Part shown: positions 58,446 through 64,000 of the stretch, one piece after another | Layout: the number at the start of each line of letters is the position of its first letter | Position numbering within the stretch: the first letter of the stretch is position 1 | Source: Coriobacteriales bacterium | GTDB taxonomy: Bacteria; Actinomycetota; Coriobacteriia; Coriobacteriales; UBA8131 | Reading direction: 5' to 3' | NCBI GenBank assembly: GCA_031277035.1 | Contig: JAISLY010000060.1 | Span: forward strand, 1 to 64,000 | Length of the DNA: 64,000 nt | Translations under genes and position numbers: made by a program | The notes under the pieces: generated by a model | What the model saw: only the letters and a program-made list of their open reading frames with translations | Told to the model about the DNA's origin: nothing | Database searches by the model: none

Positions 58446-58634
58446 ATGCCACATCCGATTATCAACACCGATGAGTGTTCAGCCTGCGGGATCTGCGTTG
58501 ACGCCTGCCCACAGGATGTGCTTGACATTGTCCGTGACGCGGCGGCCGTCGTGAACGAAGACAACTGTATCGGCTGCGGAGACTGCATGGAAGAATGCCC
58601 GATGGGCGCAATCGAAGAGATTGAGGAGGACTGA
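58446..58634 (+). CDS. 2x[4Fe-4S] ferredoxin
   Basis: CSACGICVDACP and CIGCGDCMEECP. Confidence 0.95.
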   Translation: MPHPIINTDECSACGICVDACPQDVLDIVRDAAAVVNEDNCIGCGDCMEECPMGAIEEIEED

Positions 58635-58648
58635 ACACCTGTGCTATC

Positions 58649-58663
58649 GGGGGCTTTGCCCCC
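58649..58663. terminator. Hairpin GGGGGC-ttt-GCCCCC after ferredoxin
   Basis: 6-bp GC stem; weak T content downstream. Confidence 0.45.
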
Positions 58664-58842
58664 GCAAACCCTCCCCTATTCTCCCTATTCCTCTCCTACC
58701 CGAAGTGCTAAATGAGGATTCTTCCGCATTTTCGCCCACTTCTCTGCGGTACTATGTTCACAGACACAAAAATGCTCTGAGAAAAGCGGCTTGAGTGCCG
58801 TGCGCCCTGTTGTGGGCGCGCAATCAGAAGGAGGTCGGGAAC

Positions 58843-61248
58843 ATGGCAATGAGCAGGGAATGGAGACGGGAGAACCCGGACGGCTCAGTCACCGTACGGA
58901 GCTGTTGCTGGTCGCCCCCGGGCGATCATCCGGTGGGCTGTGGGCTTCTGTTGACGGTCAAGGACGGCAAGTTGATCAATGTCGAAGGCGACGAGGAACA
59001 CAGCATCACCAATGGCCGCCTGTGCATCCGCGCCCTGTCGCTACCCGAGATTGTCCACTCACCCGAGCGCATTCTGTACCCCATGAAGCGCGATCCAAAG
59101 GACCGCGGCAAGGACGCGTGGACGCGCATCAGCTGGGACGAGACTTTTGACCTGGTCTGCGGCAAGGTCAATTACTTTAAAGACGAGTACGGGGCGCAGT
59201 CCATTCTGGTCTTTGGCGGTACGGGACGCGAGGCCTGCATCTACTACTACCCTCTGGGCTTTTCCACCCTGCAGACGCCCAATGTCTGCTACGGGCAGTC
59301 CGGCTGGTCGTGTTACGGGCCGCGCTGCTCCATCACCGACTATATCCTCGGCGCTGGCTACCCTGAGATAGACTTTGCCGGCTATTTTGAGGATCGCTAC
59401 AACAACCCTGAGTTCGAACTGCCCAAGTATGTGGTCTGCTGGGGCAAGATGCCGCTGGCCTCAAATGGCGATGGGCTGTTTGGCCATGCCCTTATCGACA
59501 TGATGCGCCTGGGCACCAAGATTATCATGATCGACCCGCGTATCACCTGGCTGGGCGCCATCGAGGGCAATATCAACCTCCAGATCAAGCCCGGCTCGGA
59601 CGCCGCCGTGGGCCTCGGTCTGGCAAACGTCATCATCGAGGAAGGCCTGCAGGACCAGGAGTGGATTGACGCCTGGTGCTACGGCTGGGACGAGTTTGTC
59701 GAACGCGCAAAGGAGTACCCGCCCGAGCGCGTTGAGGAGCTGGCCTGGTGTTCGGCTGAGCAACTGCGCAAGGTTGCCCGCTGCATGGCAGAAAAGCCCG
59801 TGTCCATCGCCTGGGGCCTGGCCGTCGATCAAAACCCCAACGGCTCACAGGTCGGCCACATCACCATCATCCTTCAGGCCATTACCGGCAACATCGACAT
59901 CCCCGGTGGCCTGACACTCGGGCCGCCCTCCGCCCTGCTGGGAAAGTGGCGGATGGAGACGCGCAAGGACCTCGCCCCCGATCTTTGGGACATGCGCCTT
60001 GGAGCCGCGGAATATCCGGCGCTCTCAAACGCGATGGCCACAACCCATCCCGACTTCACGCTCGATGTGCTTGAGACCGGCAAACCCTACGAGATTAAGA
60101 TGTGCTGGTTTAACTCCTCCAACCTGCTGGCCCCCACCTGCTCGGCCGCGCCGACGCGCTGGCACGACGCGCTTATCAAGACCGAGTTCAACGTGGTGCA
60201 GGATCTCTTCATGACCCCGACGGCCATGGCCTGCGCAGACGTCTTCCTCCCCCTGCCAACCGTCGCCGAGCACGATGGCGTCGTCATCACCCACTACGGA
60301 CGCAACACGGTCTTTCTGGGGGCGATGAACGAGGCGCTGCGCCTTGGAGAGACCAAAAGCGACATCGAGGTCTGCATCGAGTTTGGTAAGCGACTGAACA
60401 ACGCAGGGCCCGACGGCAGTTCGACCTGGAATGTCTTTGAGGGCGATACGCGTGATCAGTTCGTCCCGGACTTCTTTACCAAGCAGCTTGAGCCGGAACT
60501 TGGCTTTGACTTTGACGAGTTGCGCAGAATAGGCTTCTATCAGCCCGGCTATACCTATCGCAAGTATGAAAAGGGTATGCTGCGCTTTGATGGCGAGCCC
60601 GGCTTTAACACGGTCACCGGTATGGTGGAGCTCTACTCCACGCTCTTTGACGCCTGGGGCGAAGACCCCCTGCCCTACTACGAAGAGCCGCGTTGGAGCC
60701 CCGTCAGCCATCCCGAGTTGGCCGAGCGCTATCCGCTCATGATGACCACCGGCTCGCGCGAGTACAGTTCCTTTCACTCCGAGCATCGCCAGATACCGAC
60801 CCTGCGCCACTTCCGCACCTATCCCGACATCGAGATACATCCCGATGTGGCCGCACAGTATGGCATCGAGGAGGGCGACTGGGTAGAAGTCGAGAACCCC
60901 TTTGGTCGGGCACGGCAGAAGGCTCATCTGGTTATCACCATCGATCCTCGCGTCGTCCATTGTCGTCATGGCTGGTGGTACCCCGAGCAGGATGGTGAGG
61001 AACCAAACCTCTTTGGCACCTGGAAGTCCAACGTCAATACCCTCGTGCCGCACTTCGATATCGGAAGGCTCGGCTTCGGAGCACCGTTCAAGAGTGTTTT
61101 CTGCTCCATCAAAAAGGTCGATGACCTGGACAGCATCGTGCCCAAACGCTCCTACGACATCGTCAAGGAGCAGGACAGGCTGGCAGAGGTCGAGGGTGTG
61201 GACCCTGCGAACATCGTGGATATCCACAGAGAGCATCGCATCTATTGA
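58843..61248 (+). CDS. Molybdopterin-dependent (bis-MGD) enzyme, DMSO-reductase superfamily; acetylene hydratase/transhydroxylase/catechol-dehydroxylase-like
   Basis: N-terminal FeS-like Cys/His motif, 'ERILYPMKRDPKDRGKDAWTRISWDETFDLV', 'IIMIDPRITWLGA', 'PGGLTLGPP', C-terminal molydopterin-binding domain; no Tat signal. Confidence 0.88.
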   Translation: MAMSREWRRENPDGSVTVRSCCWSPPGDHPVGCGLLLTVKDGKLINVEGDEEHSITNGRLCIRALSLPEIVHSPERILYPMKRDPKDRGKDAWTRISWDETFDLVCGKVNYFKDEYGAQSILVFGGTGREACIYYYPLGFSTLQTPNVCYGQSGWSCYGPRCSITDYILGAGYPEIDFAGYFEDRYNNPEFELPKYVVCWGKMPLASNGDGLFGHALIDMMRLGTKIIMIDPRITWLGAIEGNINLQIKPGSDAAVGLGLANVIIEEGLQDQEWIDAWCYGWDEFVERAKEYPPERVEELAWCSAEQLRKVARCMAEKPVSIAWGLAVDQNPNGSQVGHITIILQAITGNIDIPGGLTLGPPSALLGKWRMETRKDLAPDLWDMRLGAAEYPALSNAMATTHPDFTLDVLETGKPYEIKMCWFNSSNLLAPTCSAAPTRWHDALIKTEFNVVQDLFMTPTAMACADVFLPLPTVAEHDGVVITHYGRNTVFLGAMNEALRLGETKSDIEVCIEFGKRLNNAGPDGSSTWNVFEGDTRDQFVPDFFTKQLEPELGFDFDELRRIGFYQPGYTYRKYEKGMLRFDGEPGFNTVTGMVELYSTLFDAWGEDPLPYYEEPRWSPVSHPELAERYPLMMTTGSREYSSFHSEHRQIPTLRHFRTYPDIEIHPDVAAQYGIEEGDWVEVENPFGRARQKAHLVITIDPRVVHCRHGWWYPEQDGEEPNLFGTWKSNVNTLVPHFDIGRLGFGAPFKSVFCSIKKVDDLDSIVPKRSYDIVKEQDRLAEVEGVDPANIVDIHREHRIY

Positions 61249-61325
61249 TCGTCGGCTCATCTCTGGGGTCGTGTCCAAAGCGGCCGCACCCGGAGAAAGG
61301 ACTCGAAGAGAGAGGTTGAGGGACT

Positions 61326-61697
61326 ATGTCTTACGAGAACTACGGCCTTCTGGTCGATTACCGGTACTGCTCGAACTGCCATACCTGCGAGGTCGCCTGC
61401 AAATACCATCTACAGCAGACCCTTGGCAGAGAGATAGATTTGGATAAGACCCCGGGCATTGTCGTGCTGGAGAAGGGGCCCTTCCACCTGGAGGAGGGCA
61501 ACCCGGATGCCTGGGACTGGAGCTATATCCCCATGCCAACGGCGCTCTGCGACCTGTGCGTCGACCGTCTGGAACGAGGAGAGAAGCCGTCGTGTGTCAA
61601 GCAGTGCCTGGCCGCCTGCATGGAGGTTGGCCCGCTGGACGAACTGGCCCGGCGTGCGACCGAGATTGGCCACAGGACCCTGATTGTTCGGCCATGA
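61326..61697 (+). CDS. 4Fe-4S ferredoxin-like electron-transfer subunit
   Basis: CSNCHTCEVACKYH, CDLCVDR...CVKQCLAACMEVGPLDEL. Confidence 0.88.
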   Translation: MSYENYGLLVDYRYCSNCHTCEVACKYHLQQTLGREIDLDKTPGIVVLEKGPFHLEEGNPDAWDWSYIPMPTALCDLCVDRLERGEKPSCVKQCLAACMEVGPLDELARRATEIGHRTLIVRP

Positions 61698-61699
61698 GG

Positions 61700-61860
61700 C
61701 GGAGTGGGGCGTAGGGCGTGGGTTGCGGGGCGGTTGCGGGGCGGTTGTGGGGTGCAGGTTGTGGGGTGCGGGTTGTGGGCGGGCCGCGGGGTGCGGGCCG
61801 AGCGCGAGGTGCGGGCTGTGGGGTGCGGGCCGAGCGCGGGGTGCGGCTTTGGGCTATGCC
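61700..61860. repeat. Degenerate tandem repeat (ggggtgcgggctgtggggtgcgggccgagcgcg-type)
   Basis: Direct reading. Confidence 0.75.
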
Positions 61861-61914
61861 TGGTTTTGATCGCAGAACGATGCGTGCCTTTGGACTGAAG
61901 ACAGGAGGTTTGGG

Positions 61915-62178
61915 ATGACTTTGAATGAACTGCTCGAACTCTCGACCGCCGAACAGGAGAAGTGGCTTGCCGACCAACTCGCTGGCGGCAAGACTCCCGA
62001 GGAGGTGTATGCCGCACTGGGCACCGACAAAGGTGGCCTGGGAAAGGTGGGTATCTTCTACGTCCCGCCCAAGAAGGCGTTCATGATCAAACCGATGCGC
62101 GGCTATCAGACCACTCGTCTGAGTGGCAATGAGAAGACCGGCGACGCTGGCATCCAGGGAGGCCAAACCATCGGATAA
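61915..62178 (+). CDS. Small hypothetical protein (87 aa) in molybdoenzyme cluster
   Basis: MTLNELLELSTAEQEKWLADQLAGGKTPEEVYAALG...; preceded by GGAGG. Confidence 0.7.
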   Translation: MTLNELLELSTAEQEKWLADQLAGGKTPEEVYAALGTDKGGLGKVGIFYVPPKKAFMIKPMRGYQTTRLSGNEKTGDAGIQGGQTIG

Positions 62179-62297
62179 GGCCTTCGGAGAGACTTCGGAG
62201 GAGTTCACGGGGATCCAGGCAGATCTCACACGTAGCTCCGAAGCGCCGTGGGATAGGTTTTGAGAACGACGAGACAGAAGTTTTGGAGGATCAGCGT

Positions 62298-62603
62298 ATG
62301 TGTTTCAGACCAGCAGGTGTTGATCTACCCGATCCCGTATGCCCCGAATGTGGCAAGAAGATGCAGATCATCGGGGGCGTCGTGATGAAGAAGTGCCCAT
62401 TTTGCAAGGCGGATTTGACCAAGTATGCCGAGCAGTTCGGCTACACCGCCGGTGGCGCACAAGCCCCAGGCGCCCCAGGTGCCCCCAAAGCTCCCGGTGC
62501 CCCCGGTGCCCCCAAAGCTCCCGGTGCCCCCGCGGCGCCACCAAGGCCTCCCGCGCCACCGGCGGTGCCTGGAACTCCCGGCACGCCAAAGCCGCCTGCG
62601 TAA
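62298..62603 (+). CDS. Small zinc-ribbon protein with collagen-like GAP/KAPGAP tail
   Basis: CPECGKKMQIIGGVVMKKCPFC then (A)PGAPKAPGAPGAPKAPGAP. Confidence 0.7.
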   Translation: MCFRPAGVDLPDPVCPECGKKMQIIGGVVMKKCPFCKADLTKYAEQFGYTAGGAQAPGAPGAPKAPGAPGAPKAPGAPAAPPRPPAPPAVPGTPGTPKPPA

Positions 62604-62690
62604 CAAAGCCTTTTGCACAAACGTCCTGCGTGTGCGGGAGCGCACCGGCGGAACTCTTTGCAAGACGGATGACGAAACGGAAGTTTACCG

Positions 62691-62873
62691 ATGTGTGGAT
62701 ACGGCTGTTCAGGGTGTGGGAGATGCCAGGGGGGATTCGAATCCAAGATTATCCCCAAGGGCTTTTGTGACCGGTGCCAGACCTTTAACAGCCCTTCTGC
62801 AACCGTGTGCAAAAAGTGCGGAGCGCCCATAGACAACGCAAAGGCCCGGAAGGTGACTCCCGGCACTCGATGA
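62691..62873 (+). CDS. Small Cys-rich zinc-ribbon protein (60 aa)
   Basis: MCGYGCSGCGRC...FCDRCQTFNSPSATVCKKCGAP. Confidence 0.65.
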   Translation: MCGYGCSGCGRCQGGFESKIIPKGFCDRCQTFNSPSATVCKKCGAPIDNAKARKVTPGTR

Positions 62874-62900
62874 GGGACGACGACAGCACGGAGAGGCTTT

Positions 62901-64000
62901 ATGACTGAGACAAAACCTGGCTCTGCCCTTCGAACCCGGCGGCTGCTCTACCTGGCCTTTGCCACCCTGACCCTGCTGGTGCTTGGCCTTATCTATGCCT
63001 GGTCGATCTTCGCAACCCCCATTGGTGCGCAGTTCGAAACATACAAGCCGATGCTTGGACGGGTCTTTCAGGTCTCGATGTTCGCGTTTTGCCTCTCCGC
63101 CCTGGCGGGTGCCCAGATAAGTCGTCTGGCATCGTTTCGGGTCGCCCTCATTGTGTCGGCCGTCCTCCTTGGCGTCGGCTTTGTGACCTGTGCCCTGTTC
63201 GCCGCACACGGAGTCTGGGTGCTGTTCGTCTGCTATGGCGTCCTGGCGGCCTCCGGGGTCGGCATCGCCTATAACGCCATCATATCGCTTGTTAATCCCT
63301 GGTTTCCCGACCGCGTGGGCCTCTCCTCAGGCTTCATGATGATGGGCTTTGGCGTCTCCTCTCTCGTCTTCGGCTCCCTGGCCAGCCTGCTGATAGCGCG
63401 GCTGGGGGGTTGGCAGGGGGTCTTTTATCTGGTTGCAGCCGCGGCCATTCTGGTCATACTCGTCCTGGCATTCATGGTACGGCCGGCCCCGCACAATCTC
63501 GAAAAACTTCTTGCCGGTGAGACTGCGGTGGGCAAGGCGGAGGAGCACGCCTCGCTCAGTGCAAAAAGCGTCAGAGACGCAGGCGAGCCTGGGCAAGGCG
63601 CCGCGCCCGCCTTGCAGCCTACCTCGCCGCCCGCCCTGCAGAGTGCGACACGCAGCCAGCATATCCTGAAAACCAGGGCATTTTGGCTCTATGTGGTCTG
63701 GTCCATCGTCGTTGTTGCCTGTGGGCTGATGCTCATCGGCACTGCCCGGCAGGGTGCCGAAGCACTTGGGGTCGACACTATGAGTGCGGGTCTGCCAATC
63801 CTGCTGGTCGGCCTCGTCTCGACGATGAACGGGCTGGCGCGTCTTATCAACGGGGCACTTTTTGATAAGGTGGGCCTCGTGCCGGTGATGGTAATCTGCG
63901 CGCTGCTCTCCTTTGTGGCGATGCTCGCGCTGGCTCTCTCCTTTGCCAGTGCTCTGCCGGCGCTCTACGTGGTGGCCGCCATTCTGATCGCCTTTCCCTA
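62901..64000 (+). CDS. MFS transporter, OFA (oxalate/formate antiporter-like) family; 3' end outside window
   Basis: Open frame from ATG 62901 (MTETKPGSALRTRRLLYLAFATLTLLVLGLIYAWSIFATPIGAQFE...), multiple TMs; absent from supplied ORF list because it is unterminated. Confidence 0.85.
   Translation, partial: MTETKPGSALRTRRLLYLAFATLTLLVLGLIYAWSIFATPIGAQFETYKPMLGRVFQVSMFAFCLSALAGAQISRLASFRVALIVSAVLLGVGFVTCALFAAHGVWVLFVCYGVLAASGVGIAYNAIISLVNPWFPDRVGLSSGFMMMGFGVSSLVFGSLASLLIARLGGWQGVFYLVAAAAILVILVLAFMVRPAPHNLEKLLAGETAVGKAEEHASLSAKSVRDAGEPGQGAAPALQPTSPPALQSATRSQHILKTRAFWLYVVWSIVVVACGLMLIGTARQGAEALGVDTMSAGLPILLVGLVSTMNGLARLINGALFDKVGLVPVMVICALLSFVAMLALALSFASALPALYVVAAILIAFP

Noticed and set aside
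60025-61278. 417-aa minus-strand ORF antisense to the molybdoenzyme
   Set aside because: Shadow frame of a conserved enzyme.

Overview
High-GC bacterial chromosome segment. Gene content suggests an anaerobic Coriobacteriia/Eggerthellales-type actinobacterium: Tat-secreted FAD 'fumarate reductase'-like enzymes next to a multi-TM LuxR regulator, a bis-MGD molybdoenzyme cluster, dnaK-grpE-dnaJ-hspR-clpB, and a monoderm Tad pilus locus. This is an inference; there is no rRNA in the window. Main loci: truncated FtsX-like permease end; RAYT (Y1/HUH) transposase with its REP family; two adjacent DUF4143 AAA ATPases and a third at 25.6 kb; trigger factor-like protein; nucleotidyltransferase; hybrid histidine kinase plus FIST protein; alcohol dehydrogenase; YugP-like metallopeptidase; LuxR regulator plus two FAD reductases; ECF sigma plus DUF4179 protein; ABC exporter; mutY, OYE-type enzyme and nth; nickel/peptide-type ABC operon; heat-shock operon; Tad pilus locus; ferredoxin/molybdoenzyme/OFA-MFS cluster (MFS runs off the window end). 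The most interesting structure is (1) a dispersed REP/BIME family with its likely mobiliser, which has invaded one ABC operon twice: once destroying the original start of a permease gene, and once as an apparently in-frame insertion inside an ATPase. (2) All three DUF4143 ATPase genes have their own distinct iterated or palindromic promoter element. (3) There are candidate structured RNAs or competing hairpins at 38.03-38.13 kb and 46.09-46.17 kb. (4) In-frame minisatellites (24, 27, 36, 48 bp periods) occur in the linkers of many otherwise conserved proteins. All calls come from reading the sequence and the supplied ORFs; no database search was run.
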